Assembly (NCBI GenBank): GCA_947565265.1
Contig: CANOFK010000002.1
Location: 1 to 19,242, forward strand
Direction of reading: 5' to 3'
From: an uncultured Clostridia bacterium
Lineage (GTDB): Bacteria; Bacillota; Clostridia; Oscillospirales; Acutalibacteraceae
Length of the DNA stretch: 19,242 bases
Shown here piece after piece: positions 7,168-15,128 of the stretch. Position 1 is the stretch's first letter, and every line of letters begins with the position of its first letter. The position numbers were made by a program, and so were the translations under genes. Under the pieces are notes generated by a model that was not told where the DNA came from, ran no database searches, and worked only from the letters and a program-made list of their open reading frames with translations.

Positions 7168-8169
7168 ATGGAGAATCAGGAGAAAAAGCGGATATTGAGT
7201 ATGTACCAGTGCACGGGCACCTTTACCCTGGGCAACTACCTGGGGGCCCTGCGCAACCACATCAAGTTGCAGGAGGAGGGCTACCAGTGCGCGTATGCCC
7301 TGGCCGACCTGCACGCCCTGACGGTGCGGCAGGGGCCCGCCGAACTGCGCAAGTACACCAAAGAAGCCTACGCCTTTTTGCTGGCCATGGGCATTGACCT
7401 GGAAAAGACCGTGTTCTTTATCCAGAGCCAGGTGCCCCAGCACAGCCAGTTGGCCTGGCTGCTGAACTGCTACACCCAGTTCGGGGAGCTTTCGCGGATG
7501 ACCCAGTTTAAGGATAAATCGGCCAAGCACGCGGACAACATCAACGCCGGGCTGTTTACCTACCCCTGCCTGATGGCGGCGGACATCCTGCTGTACCAGG
7601 CGGACTATGTGCCCGTGGGCGCGGACCAGAAACAGCACGTGGAGATTGCCAGGGATATTGCCGGGCGCTTTAACGGCATTTACGGGGACACCTTTACCGT
7701 GCCGGAGCCGATGATACCCAAGCACGGGGCCAGGGTGATGTCCTTGCAGGACCCCCTTTCCAAGATGAGCAAGTCTGACGAGAACCAGAACGGTAATATC
7801 TCCGTGTTGGACGACCCGGACACCATTATGCGCAAGTTTAAGCGGGCCAAAACCGACAGCGGCAGCGAGGTGCGCTTTGCCGAGGGCAAGGACGGCGTGA
7901 ACAACCTGATGGGCATTTACGCCGCCGTGACCGGCAAGACCTATGAGGAGATAGAGCGGGAGTTTGAAGGCAAGGGCTATGGGGACTTTAAGCCCGCGGT
8001 GGCCGAGGCGGTTATCGCGGAACTGCGGCCTATTCAGGAGCGGTACCGGAAGATTGTGGCGGACAAAACCTACCTGGAGGCCTGCTACCACAGCCAGGCC
8101 CCTAAGGCCCAGGCCATTGCCCAGCGGACCCTATCCAAAGTGATGAAAAAGATTGGGCTGGTGCCGTAA
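7168..8169 (+). CDS. trpS: Tryptophanyl-tRNA synthetase
   Basis: Charges tRNA-Trp with tryptophan in the cytoplasm. At 333 residues it has the usual bacterial length. The class I HIGH motif appears as TLGN (20-23) in GTFTLGNYLGAL, and the KMSKS loop is intact at 199-203. Conserved inner motifs include YPCLMAADILLYQAD (132-146) and VPVGADQKQHVE (148-159). The frame stays open upstream to 6868, but that stretch overlaps the aminotransferase in another frame. ATG at 7168 is chosen because GGAG lies 10 nt upstream and the protein then begins in the usual place; another ATG at 7163 is out of frame. No T-box is seen in the 86 bp upstream, so it is probably transcribed with the aminotransferase. Confidence 0.96.
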   Translation: MENQEKKRILSMYQCTGTFTLGNYLGALRNHIKLQEEGYQCAYALADLHALTVRQGPAELRKYTKEAYAFLLAMGIDLEKTVFFIQSQVPQHSQLAWLLNCYTQFGELSRMTQFKDKSAKHADNINAGLFTYPCLMAADILLYQADYVPVGADQKQHVEIARDIAGRFNGIYGDTFTVPEPMIPKHGARVMSLQDPLSKMSKSDENQNGNISVLDDPDTIMRKFKRAKTDSGSEVRFAEGKDGVNNLMGIYAAVTGKTYEEIEREFEGKGYGDFKPAVAEAVIAELRPIQERYRKIVADKTYLEACYHSQAPKAQAIAQRTLSKVMKKIGLVP

Positions 8170-8185
8170 GGGGGGGGGCATGGGT

Positions 8186-9385
8186 ATGGAATCTTTACGG
8201 GAACTTTACCGCATTGGCAGGGGGCCGTCCAGCTCCCACACCATGGGGCCGGGCCGGGCGGCGGAGCGGTTCCGGGCGGCGTACCCGGAGGCGGACGGCT
8301 TTCAGGCCACCCTGTACGGCTCGTTGGCCAAGACCGGCCGGGGGCACCTGACGGACGTGGCGGTGCAGGAGGCGCTGGCGCCTTTGCCGGTGCGGATCCT
8401 GTTTGACGACCGGCAGGAGGGGCTGCCCCACCCCAACACCATGGAGCTGGAAGCCTACCGGCTGGGGGAGCGCATCGGCTTTTGGCGGGTGATGAGCGTG
8501 GGGGGCGGGAAGATCCGCCTGGAGGGGCAGGCGGAGGCGGACCCGCCACGGATCTACCCCCTGCACACCTTTTCGGACATCAAGCAGTATTGCAGGGACA
8601 GGGATATGTACCTGTGGCAGTATGTAGAAGCGTGCGAGGGGCCGGAGATATGGGACTACCTGGCGGAGGTATGGGAAGTGATGAAGGAGGCCGTGTACCG
8701 GGGCATCCGCAAAGACGGGGAGCTGGCCGGGGGCCTGGGGGTGCAGCGCAAGGCCATGTACCTGAACCGGCAGCGGCATATGGACGAGAGCAAGGAAACC
8801 AGGGAAAACCGGAAGGTTTGCGCCTATGCCTTTGCCGTTAGCGAAGAGAACGCCGGGGGCGGCACCATTGTGACGGCCCCCACCTGCGGGGCCTGCGGGG
8901 TACTGCCCGCGGTGATGCTTTACAAGCAGGAGCAGCAGGGCTTTTCCGACCGGGATATGCTGAAAGGGCTGGCGGCGGCCGGGGTCATCGGCAATGTGAT
9001 CAAGGCCAACGCCTCCATCTCCGGGGCGGAATGTGGCTGCCAGGCGGAGATCGGCAGCGCCTGTTCCATGGCGGCGGCGGGCTTGGCGGAGATCTACCAC
9101 ATGGACCTGGACCAGATCGAGTACGCGGCGGAGGTGGCCATGGAGCACCACCTGGGCCTGACCTGCGACCCCATTGGCGGGCTGGTGCAGATACCCTGCA
9201 TCGAGCGCAACGCGGTGGCGGGGATGCGGGCCATCAATGCCCTGAGCCTGGCGAATTTTTTGACCTATACCAGGAAGATCAGCTTTGACATGGTGGTAAA
9301 GACCATGTACGAAACCGGCCGGGATCTGTTCAGCAAATACCGGGAAACCAGCGAAGGGGGCTTGGCAAAGACCTGGCGGGAATAA
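8186..9385 (+). CDS. sdaA: L-serine dehydratase (ammonia-lyase), single-chain, iron-sulfur dependent
   Basis: Converts L-serine to pyruvate and ammonia using an oxygen-sensitive 4Fe-4S cluster. The first about 140 residues are the beta-type domain (GRGPSSSHTMGP at 11-22) and the rest is the alpha-type catalytic domain (TAPTCGACGVLPAVM at 230-244, EIGSACSMAAAGLAE at 288-302). C285, C327 and C338 are spaced 42 and 11 residues apart, as recalled for the cluster ligands of the Legionella enzyme. At 399 residues it is shorter than E. coli SdaA (about 454), and no ACT domain is seen. Many Firmicutes split the enzyme into two subunits; here it is one chain. ATG at 8186 is preferred, with the G-tract 8170-8178 as ribosome-binding site; ATG at 8180 is possible but too close to it. 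It starts 16 bp after trpS, so the two are likely co-transcribed. Confidence 0.93.
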   Translation: MESLRELYRIGRGPSSSHTMGPGRAAERFRAAYPEADGFQATLYGSLAKTGRGHLTDVAVQEALAPLPVRILFDDRQEGLPHPNTMELEAYRLGERIGFWRVMSVGGGKIRLEGQAEADPPRIYPLHTFSDIKQYCRDRDMYLWQYVEACEGPEIWDYLAEVWEVMKEAVYRGIRKDGELAGGLGVQRKAMYLNRQRHMDESKETRENRKVCAYAFAVSEENAGGGTIVTAPTCGACGVLPAVMLYKQEQQGFSDRDMLKGLAAAGVIGNVIKANASISGAECGCQAEIGSACSMAAAGLAEIYHMDLDQIEYAAEVAMEHHLGLTCDPIGGLVQIPCIERNAVAGMRAINALSLANFLTYTRKISFDMVVKTMYETGRDLFSKYRETSEGGLAKTWRE

Positions 9386-9427
9386 AGCCAACAGGCAGCG
9401 CGCGGCAGGCGCGGGAAAGGGGAAGGT

Positions 9428-10024
9428 ATGGCGGAAGATGTATTGGTATTTGCTAGCCGGGAGGCGTTCCGGGCGTGGCTTGCCGGGGACGGCGGGGACA
9501 GCCAGGGGGTATGGCTGCTGTTTGGCAAGGCCGGCGGGCCAAAGACCCTGAAGGCCGGGGAGGCGCTGGAAGAGGCCCTTTGCTTTGGGTGGATCGACGG
9601 GCAGATGCAGCGGCTGGATGCGCTGGCCTATAAAAAGTATTTTGCCCCCCGCCGGGAGAAGAGCCGGTGGTCCGCAAAAAACCGGGCTTTGGCGGAAAAG
9701 CTGGAGGCCCAGGGGCTTATGACGGACAGGGGCCGGCAAAAAATAGAGGAGGCCAAGGCGGACGGCCGGTGGGACGCCCCGGACCCCATGGCAGAGGTGG
9801 GGGAAGAGCAGGTAGCCCAGGTGGCCGGGCTGCTGCAAGGGCAGGAGCCCGCCTTCCGCAATTTCCAGGCCATGCCTTTGTCTGCGAGGAAAACCTACGC
9901 CAGGGCCTATTTTGACGCGAAAACCCAGGCCGGGCGGGCCAAGCGGCTGGCCTGGCTGGTGGACAGGCTGAACCAGAACCTGCGGCCCATGGAGCGGCCC
10001 CATACGCCAAAAACCTCCTTATGA
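9428..10024 (+). CDS. YdeI/OmpD-associated family protein
   Basis: The 198-residue product carries the family core EALCFGWIDGQMQRLDALAYKK-like segment at about 49-70, then the basic stretch FAPRREKSRWSAKNRALAEKL (71-91). It has a C-terminal helical part with FRNFQAMPLSARKTYARAYFDAK and an arginine/lysine tail. There is no signal peptide or membrane segment, so it should be cytoplasmic. YdeI-type proteins are widespread; their biochemical role is poorly defined, and links to stress or bacteriocin tolerance should not be assumed here. ATG at 9428 follows GGGGAAGG. The gene sits 42 bp after the serine dehydratase with no visible terminator between, so read-through is likely. Confidence 0.85.
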   Translation: MAEDVLVFASREAFRAWLAGDGGDSQGVWLLFGKAGGPKTLKAGEALEEALCFGWIDGQMQRLDALAYKKYFAPRREKSRWSAKNRALAEKLEAQGLMTDRGRQKIEEAKADGRWDAPDPMAEVGEEQVAQVAGLLQGQEPAFRNFQAMPLSARKTYARAYFDAKTQAGRAKRLAWLVDRLNQNLRPMERPHTPKTSL

Positions 10025-10061
10025 GGCAGTACAGGCGGGGTGAAAAATTCTTTTGGCGCCC

Positions 10062-10090
10062 GTTTACCTTTTGTTTACAGGGAACGTCTA
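10062..10090 (+). promoter_or_regulatory. Putative ECF-type promoter upstream of the first sigma gene
   Basis: GTTTACC at 10062-10068 followed by TTTT, and CGTCTA at 10085-10090, with 17 bp between the six-base boxes. CGTC-type -10 boxes and AAC/ACC-TTTT -35 boxes are typical of ECF sigma promoters in Firmicutes, so autoregulation is plausible. The -35 match is imperfect. Transcription would start near 10097, about 23 nt before the GTG start. Confidence 0.45.
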
Positions 10091-10119
10091 ATGGTTGAAA
10101 CCACCCCTTCCGGAAAGCG

Positions 10120-10653
10120 GTGAGCAGTATAGGCAGCACAGATAAATGGGTACGCAAGGCCCAAAACGGCGACAAGGACGCCTTTGTACGGCTGATGGAG
10201 GAACACCACCTGGCCATGTACCGCACGGCGAAGGCAATTTTGCACAGGGAGGCGGACGTAGAGGACGCCATACAGGAGGCCGTGTGCCGGGCGTTTTATA
10301 AAATGAATACCGTTCGGCAGCCGAAATTCTTTAAGACCTGGCTTACCAGGGTTGTGATCAACTGCTGCTACGATTTGCTGCGCCAGCAAAAGGGGCTGTT
10401 CCCGCTGGAGGTGCTGCCGGAGGAGGGGGAGAGCCCGGACAGGGACACACCCCTGGATGTGCAGCGGGTGCTGGCAGAGCTGGGGGAGAACGACCGGCTC
10501 ATCCTGACCCTGTACTATCTGAACGACCTGCCGGTGAAGGACATTGCCCATATGCTGGGCATCAGCGAAGGCGCGGCGAAAATGCGGCTTTCCCACGGAA
10601 GGAAGAAGTTTCGGGAAACCTACGGTGAGAGAACAGAGGAGGCGGGGGCGTAA
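10120..10653 (+). CDS. ECF-type RNA polymerase sigma factor (module 1)
   Basis: A 177-residue sigma-70 family protein with only regions 2 and 4, the mark of extracytoplasmic-function sigma factors. Region 2 spans about 18-88 (AFVRLMEEHHLAMYRTAKAI, DVEDAIQEAVCRAFYK, FKTWLTRVVINCCYDLLR). Region 4 spans about 108-165, with the helix-turn-helix LPVKDIAHMLGISEGAAKMRLSHGRKKF-like segment. The GTG start at 10120 is the only convenient one after an upstream in-frame stop; the ribosome-binding site GGAAAG is weak and close. Its stop codon overlaps the ATG of the next gene (TAATG), so the pair is translationally coupled. The partner is a membrane-anchored DUF4179-like protein expected to act as its anti-sigma factor (inference from clostridial gene order). 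Confidence 0.93.
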   Translation: MSSIGSTDKWVRKAQNGDKDAFVRLMEEHHLAMYRTAKAILHREADVEDAIQEAVCRAFYKMNTVRQPKFFKTWLTRVVINCCYDLLRQQKGLFPLEVLPEEGESPDRDTPLDVQRVLAELGENDRLILTLYYLNDLPVKDIAHMLGISEGAAKMRLSHGRKKFRETYGERTEEAGA

Positions 10654-12701
10654 TGGCGAAGATGAAACATGGCAGAGGGCCCGAACGGAAAAAGGCTGCC
10701 TGGCCCTTCCCTACGCCCCGGCAGCGCGGCGGGCCAGGCCAGGGGCCGGAACAGGAACTGGACCGGGAACTGGAACGGGCCCTGGAACAGGAACTAAAGC
10801 CCACCCGTGCCTTTAAGGCGGAACTGGCCAGGGCCTACGGGGTGGAGGAGGTACCCCGGCGGGCGAGGAAATCGCTGGAAAAGACGCTTTTGGAACTGCC
10901 CGACCAACTGCCTGCCCGGCCCAGGCCGGTGCTGCGGGCCTTCCGCACGGTGGCTACGGTAGCGGCTGTGCTGGCCGTGACCTTTGCCCTGCTGTGGGGG
11001 GTAAACGGCACGTACCCGCAGATTACCGAGGCCCTGCCGGGGCTTGGCCAGGTGTTTATGGCCATGAACGGGGACAGGGAGCGGGAAGAACTGCCAACGG
11101 AGAGCCAGGCCCCTACCCCGGCGCCTACCTTTAACCCGGTAGAGGCAACCTGCCAGGACGGCTCGATGGGGATTTTGACGGTATCGGACGCCTGGTGCGA
11201 CGGGGAAACCCTCTCGATGGAACTGGACCTGCTTTTGAGCGAGGAACTGCGTGACATGATGGCGGCCACAGACGGGATAAGCCAGTACCGGCTGCTGCCG
11301 GGGGTGGACTGGGCCAGCGTGGATGAGTTTGGCCAGGTATATAGCGGGCAGGGCAAAGCCATTACCGTGGAGGTTACGGTAGGGGATGAAACCGTGGTAG
11401 GCGAGGGGGAGATCGGCGGCTTTACCGGGGACGGGGACGGCCATGCCAGGGCCCTGTGGACCTATGACCTGGAGCCGATGGAGGCCCGCCCAGGGGACGG
11501 GGACCAACTGGAAGTGCGCCTTTATATAGAGGACTTTTTGCTGGTAAGCAGCGCGGACGGCTTTACCTATGACCGTATGGCGCTGGAATGCTGGGAACCG
11601 GCCTATACGGCGGGGTTTGCCTTGCAGGCGGATACGGCCGGGAACCGGCATATTGAGAGTGGGGCCAAGGATGGCGATGTGGTTTTGACATCGGTAGACT
11701 ATGCCCCCAGCCGGGTAGAGGTGGCCATGACCGTGCCCTTTATGGGGTATTGCGGCGATATACCGTTTGCGGATAACTGGACGTTTGATGGCAACGGGGA
11801 GGAATGGACGCCCCTGGGCAGTTTCCCGGAACTGGCCTGCCAGGACGGCAGCGTGGCCTATGGGTGTAACGGGTTTTGGGATGCAGAGGGGGTAGTGGGC
11901 GGCACGTTCGACCAAGACAACATGGAACTTACCTTTGTGTTTACCAGTACGGGCAGCACCCGCCAGGCCACCCAGAACCCGTTGGTGCTGACCCTGTACG
12001 AAACCCCGGAGTTTTCGGTGTACGGTTCGGAGTCGATGCGGCGGGTGACAGCGGAGTTTACCATTGACCTGGCCACGGGCCGGGCGTATGCCTCTGAAAA
12101 CTATGTGCAGCAGGGCCGGGAGCGGTCGGTGACGGCATGGGACGCTACCCTGACCCGGCTGGACAAGGCCATGGCCGGCCAGAAGTTTTTGGCCTGCGGC
12201 CAGTACACGGAGTACGCCAGCGGCGGGGGCGGTATAATGAACGAAAGCGGGCTGTACGCCGGCTTTGACCTGCTGTGCCCCATGAAGAGCGAGTATGGCT
12301 CCCTGATGGTAAACGCATACAGCGGGGATAAGGTCGTCCGGCAGTTTGCGGCGTTTTTGTCGGACAGCGGGGAGCCGGTGGAGGACAGCGCGGGCAGCCT
12401 GCATACAGGGGTGTATATACAGCCCAGCGGCAAAGAGGAGTACCGTACCCTGCATTTCCAGATATACTATGACTGGGAGGCGGGATATGTGGACACCTTT
12501 ACCAGGCTGGAACTGACAGATGTAAGCACAGGCGAGGTGCTGATAGAGGATATAGGGGCGGCGTGGTTCCAGAATGCCCAGCTTTTGCTGGGGCAGGCGG
12601 TACCCCGGCCGGAGAGCCCCGCGCCGGAGAGCCCCGCCTACGAGGCTTTCCCCCAGTACGGCGGGCAGGAGGAACAGGGGGCGGGATCGGAGCACGACTG
12701 A
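10653..12701 (+). CDS. Membrane-anchored DUF4179-like protein, putative anti-sigma factor (module 1)
   Basis: 682 residues with a cytoplasmic basic/acidic N-terminal part, one transmembrane helix at about 96-117 (VATVAAVLAVTFALLWGV) and a large outside domain of more than 550 residues. Just after the membrane comes YPQITEALPGLGQVFMAMNG, resembling the segment that follows the membrane helix in DUF4179 proteins. These are encoded next to ECF sigma factors in Clostridia and are thought to hold the sigma factor at the membrane. Residues 30-49 form a Glu/Leu/Arg low-complexity stretch encoded by near-repeats of GGAACTGGA. The C-terminus is a Pro/Ser/Glu tail without anchor. The start overlaps the sigma stop. 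No zinc-binding HxxxCxxC anti-sigma motif is seen; the anti-sigma role rests on position and topology. The signal sensed is unknown. Confidence 0.8.
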   Translation: MAKMKHGRGPERKKAAWPFPTPRQRGGPGQGPEQELDRELERALEQELKPTRAFKAELARAYGVEEVPRRARKSLEKTLLELPDQLPARPRPVLRAFRTVATVAAVLAVTFALLWGVNGTYPQITEALPGLGQVFMAMNGDREREELPTESQAPTPAPTFNPVEATCQDGSMGILTVSDAWCDGETLSMELDLLLSEELRDMMAATDGISQYRLLPGVDWASVDEFGQVYSGQGKAITVEVTVGDETVVGEGEIGGFTGDGDGHARALWTYDLEPMEARPGDGDQLEVRLYIEDFLLVSSADGFTYDRMALECWEPAYTAGFALQADTAGNRHIESGAKDGDVVLTSVDYAPSRVEVAMTVPFMGYCGDIPFADNWTFDGNGEEWTPLGSFPELACQDGSVAYGCNGFWDAEGVVGGTFDQDNMELTFVFTSTGSTRQATQNPLVLTLYETPEFSVYGSESMRRVTAEFTIDLATGRAYASENYVQQGRERSVTAWDATLTRLDKAMAGQKFLACGQYTEYASGGGGIMNESGLYAGFDLLCPMKSEYGSLMVNAYSGDKVVRQFAAFLSDSGEPVEDSAGSLHTGVYIQPSGKEEYRTLHFQIYYDWEAGYVDTFTRLELTDVSTGEVLIEDIGAAWFQNAQLLLGQAVPRPESPAPESPAYEAFPQYGGQEEQGAGSEHD

Positions 12702-12713
12702 CAGGGACATAAG

Positions 12714-12767
12714 GGGCCGCGCAAAGCCTGGGAGGGGACGCCCTCTCCGGCTTTGGGCGGCCTTTTT
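12714..12767 (+). terminator. Intrinsic terminator after ECF module 1
   Basis: A long imperfect stem: GGCCGC, GCAAAGCC and GGAGGGG pair with CCCTCTCC, GGCTTTG and GCGGCC around a loop at ACG, then CCTTTTTG. It lies 12 bp after the stop codon and separates the two sigma modules transcriptionally. Confidence 0.88.
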
Positions 12768-12797
12768 GCGTGCTTTCGAAAAAAATCTGCCGCACCC

Positions 12798-12826
12798 TGT
12801 AACCGGGGGCGCCCTGTTGGCGATAG
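12798..12826 (+). promoter_or_regulatory. Putative ECF-type promoter upstream of the second sigma gene
   Basis: TGTAAC (12798-12803, followed by C) and CGATAG (12821-12826) are separated by 17 bp, a convincing ECF-like pair. A perfect palindrome GAGTATACTC (12834-12843) lies at the expected start of the transcript, and AAGGAGGG follows at 12849-12856. Autoregulation by the module's own sigma factor is the simplest reading. Confidence 0.5.
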
Positions 12827-12862
12827 TAAGGGTGAGTATACTCGCATGAAGGAGGGAGTTTT

Positions 12863-13423
12863 GTGGAGGATGAAAAGATCGTGGCCATGTTCCTGCGCCG
12901 GGATGAATCGGCCCTGGCCTGCACGGCCGAAAAGTACGGCCCCAAGCTGCGGGCCCTGGCGCACAACCTGCTGCACAACAGCCAGGACGCGGAGGAATGT
13001 GAAAACGACACCTACTTGCAGGCCTGGAACGCTATTCCGCCCCATGAGCCGGGGGCGTACTTCTTCCCCTTTCTGGCAAAGATCACCCGGCGCATGGCCA
13101 TTAACGTATGCCGCACCCGGTACCGGAAAAAGCGCAACGCGCCCCTGGCCCAACTGACCAGGGAACTGGAGCAGTGCATCCCGGCCAAGGGCGATACCCA
13201 GGGGCAGGTGGACGGCCTGCTGCTGGGGGAGGAGATCAGCCGGTACCTGCGGGGCCTGCCGGAGGAACCACGGGATATGTTCATCCGCCGCTACTGGTAC
13301 CTGGAGCCGGTTGCCCAGGTGGCCAAGCGGTTTGGGGCGGGGCAAAGCAAGGTGAAAACTTCGCTGTACCGTACCCGGCAGGGGCTGCGGGAATATTTGA
13401 TAAAGGAGGGCTATGACTTATGA
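12863..13423 (+). CDS. ECF-type RNA polymerase sigma factor (module 2)
   Basis: 186 residues with sigma region 2 (about 8-75: FLRRDESALACTAEKYGPKL, DAEECENDTYLQAWNAIPP, FLAKITRRMAINVCR) and region 4 (about 118-180: PEEPRDMFIRRYWYLEPVAQ, VAKRFGAGQSKVKTSLYRTR). The start is GTG at 12863, with AAGGAGGG 6 nt upstream. Its TGA overlaps the next ATG (ATGA), a coupled pair as in module 1. It is clearly divergent from the first sigma factor, so this is not a recent tandem duplication. The wording of region 2 (ALxxxxxKYGxxLxxLA, AEECxNDTYLxAWNxIPPxxP) is a common clostridial subtype that travels with small membrane-anchored partners. Target genes are unknown. Confidence 0.93.
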   Translation: MEDEKIVAMFLRRDESALACTAEKYGPKLRALAHNLLHNSQDAEECENDTYLQAWNAIPPHEPGAYFFPFLAKITRRMAINVCRTRYRKKRNAPLAQLTRELEQCIPAKGDTQGQVDGLLLGEEISRYLRGLPEEPRDMFIRRYWYLEPVAQVAKRFGAGQSKVKTSLYRTRQGLREYLIKEGYDL

Positions 13424-14916
13424 GTATTGCAAACGGACATGAACTGCTGGATAAGCTGGAAAACATCGACCCGGCCCTGGTTGCCGCCGCGGACCGGGAA
13501 CCGGAACGGGCCCCCCGCCGGCGGGGCGGAGGCATTGGCGCCTGGATAGCGGTGGCCGCCTGCCTGTGCGTGCTGTGCCTGCCGCTGGTTTTGAAACAGG
13601 CCTTTGCCCCTGCCGCCGGGCCGGCGGAGGGCGGCCCCCTGGCTGCCGGGACGGATACCTCCCACCAGGTGGAGGGCGGCGCCGGGGAAGGGGGCATGGA
13701 GGCCGGGGCCGGGGCGGAAACAGGGGAAACGGAGGCCGGCCAGGAGAGCCCGGCGCCGGGCGTTATCGTGCAGGCCCCGGAGGCAGACGACCCGGAGGGC
13801 TGGACAAAGACCTATATCTCACAGGCGTATATAGACGCGCTGCCAGAGGGGCTTTCGCCCCAGGAGATGTTCTCCTATAACCGGGCGGACCCGGAGGCCC
13901 CCCTGCTGTGGAACGAGTACCGTGTCCAGGGCGAGGTGGCTTTAGACGACGGTGCGGTAAGCACCCCCCAGTACTGGTTTGACCGCCTGCCGGATATGCG
14001 GGAGGACGGCTATACCCTGGGCCCCCTTATATGGGGCAGCTATGACACGGACGGCAGCCTTGCCCATGTGATGGTCAAGTGGGAAGATGGCCCGGTGGAC
14101 GGGGGAGAGATCAAGCAGCTACTTTTGCTGGCAGGCACCGAGGAACTGGGCGAAGATAACTGGACGCCGGAGGAAAAGCTGGACTATTTGCAGCGCTGCC
14201 ACGAAACCATCATCACGGATCAAGGCGTCGAGTTCTCTGTGCTGGGTACCGCGGGCAGCGACAAGGCCATCAGCTTTTGGAAGGACGGATACTGGTTCCG
14301 GGTGTACGGCTGGAAAACCGCCGACCCGGAGGACATGGTGAAGGTGACGCGCTGGGCGCTGGACCATTTTGATCCGGGCCTGTTCTCCTACGAGGAGGGC
14401 ACACGCCTGGTCAACCTGCAAGAGCAGCCCGACGCCTTTGCCGGGTATTACCCCACGGACAGCCGGTTTGTGTGCGTGGCCGATTCGGCTTTGCTGGAGC
14501 TGAAGGGGGAAGAACCCTTCCTGCTGGGCCTGGAGTACGGCACGGAGAGCCCCTTGATTACCGTTTGGGCTGTGCAGGCCCAACTGCTGGACGCTGGGAT
14601 GGAAAACGAGAACTGGGTGGAACTTACCGGCCTGACCTGGGAGAGCCTGGCCCAACTGGATGAGGAAACCCGCCAGGCATACTTTGAAAGCCATAACTGG
14701 GCGCCACGGGAGGAGGACGGCGCGGTGCTGCCCCTTTACCTGCGGTGGGACGGGTACTATGTGACAGCCTACTACCGGGCCGGGGCCACGGTGGATGACC
14801 TTTGGGAGCTGGTGCAGTACCTGCAAAGCGACCAGGTCAAGGAAGAAAAGAAGATTGGCGACATTGTGAAATTGCAACCCTACAGCTCTGCCAGTTCTGC
14901 TGCGGAAGGGGAATAG
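13420..14916 (+). CDS. Membrane-anchored sigma-partner protein, putative anti-sigma factor (module 2)
   Basis: 498 residues. The short cytoplasmic head MSIANGHELLDKLENIDPAL with basic residues before the membrane (APRRRGG) matches the N-terminal pattern of clostridial ECF partner proteins. One transmembrane helix lies at about 39-58 (IGAWIAVAACLCVLCLPLVL). Then comes a Gly/Ala/Glu-rich linker to about residue 120 and a large extracytoplasmic domain that I do not recognise, rich in Trp, Tyr and acidic residues. The start overlaps the sigma stop by 4 nt. A strong terminator follows 40 bp after its stop. No enzymatic motif is visible. The anti-sigma role is inferred from topology and gene order; it is not homologous by eye to the module 1 partner outside the membrane. 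Confidence 0.75.
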   Translation: MSIANGHELLDKLENIDPALVAAADREPERAPRRRGGGIGAWIAVAACLCVLCLPLVLKQAFAPAAGPAEGGPLAAGTDTSHQVEGGAGEGGMEAGAGAETGETEAGQESPAPGVIVQAPEADDPEGWTKTYISQAYIDALPEGLSPQEMFSYNRADPEAPLLWNEYRVQGEVALDDGAVSTPQYWFDRLPDMREDGYTLGPLIWGSYDTDGSLAHVMVKWEDGPVDGGEIKQLLLLAGTEELGEDNWTPEEKLDYLQRCHETIITDQGVEFSVLGTAGSDKAISFWKDGYWFRVYGWKTADPEDMVKVTRWALDHFDPGLFSYEEGTRLVNLQEQPDAFAGYYPTDSRFVCVADSALLELKGEEPFLLGLEYGTESPLITVWAVQAQLLDAGMENENWVELTGLTWESLAQLDEETRQAYFESHNWAPREEDGAVLPLYLRWDGYYVTAYYRAGATVDDLWELVQYLQSDQVKEEKKIGDIVKLQPYSSASSAAEGE

Positions 14917-14956
14917 GAACGGTATGCCCCCAAAAGGAAGGGGAACCATAACAGGA

Positions 14957-14996
14957 AAAGGGAAAGGGCCCGCAAAGGCCCTTTCCCTTTATTTTC
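14957..14996 (+). terminator. Intrinsic terminator after ECF module 2
   Basis: AAGGGAAAGGGCC pairs perfectly with GGCCCTTTCCCTT around loop CGCAAA, followed by TATTTTCTTT. The rest of the 365-bp gap to spoIIE (14917-15281) holds a TTGACA at 15002-15007 and the candidate spoIIE promoter, but no gene. Confidence 0.92.
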
Positions 14997-15128
14997 TTTG
15001 GTTGACAGGGGGCCCCTTTATTTTACATAAAATAATTTCTCCCCCATTCGCCATTTCCCTGCGGCATCCGCGCCCCTGCGCCGGGCGCCGCTCTTTTCCC
15101 CCGGAAACTCCTTTGTTCCCACATCCTC

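Noticed and set aside
8195..10003. 602-codon minus-strand ORF
   Set aside because: It is antisense to the serine dehydratase and YdeI genes; Pro/His/Gln-rich translation without recognisable motifs is typical of shadow frames in GC-rich DNA.
10091..10123. 10-codon upstream ORF whose TGA overlaps the first ECF sigma GTG
   Set aside because: Its ATG lies between the proposed -10 box and the transcription start, so it would probably not be on the mRNA, and it has no good ribosome-binding site.
15047..15053. Spo0A-box-like TTCGCCA upstream of spoIIE
   Set aside because: A 7-nt degenerate match more than 100 bp from the better -10 box and downstream of the alternative one; too weak to annotate.
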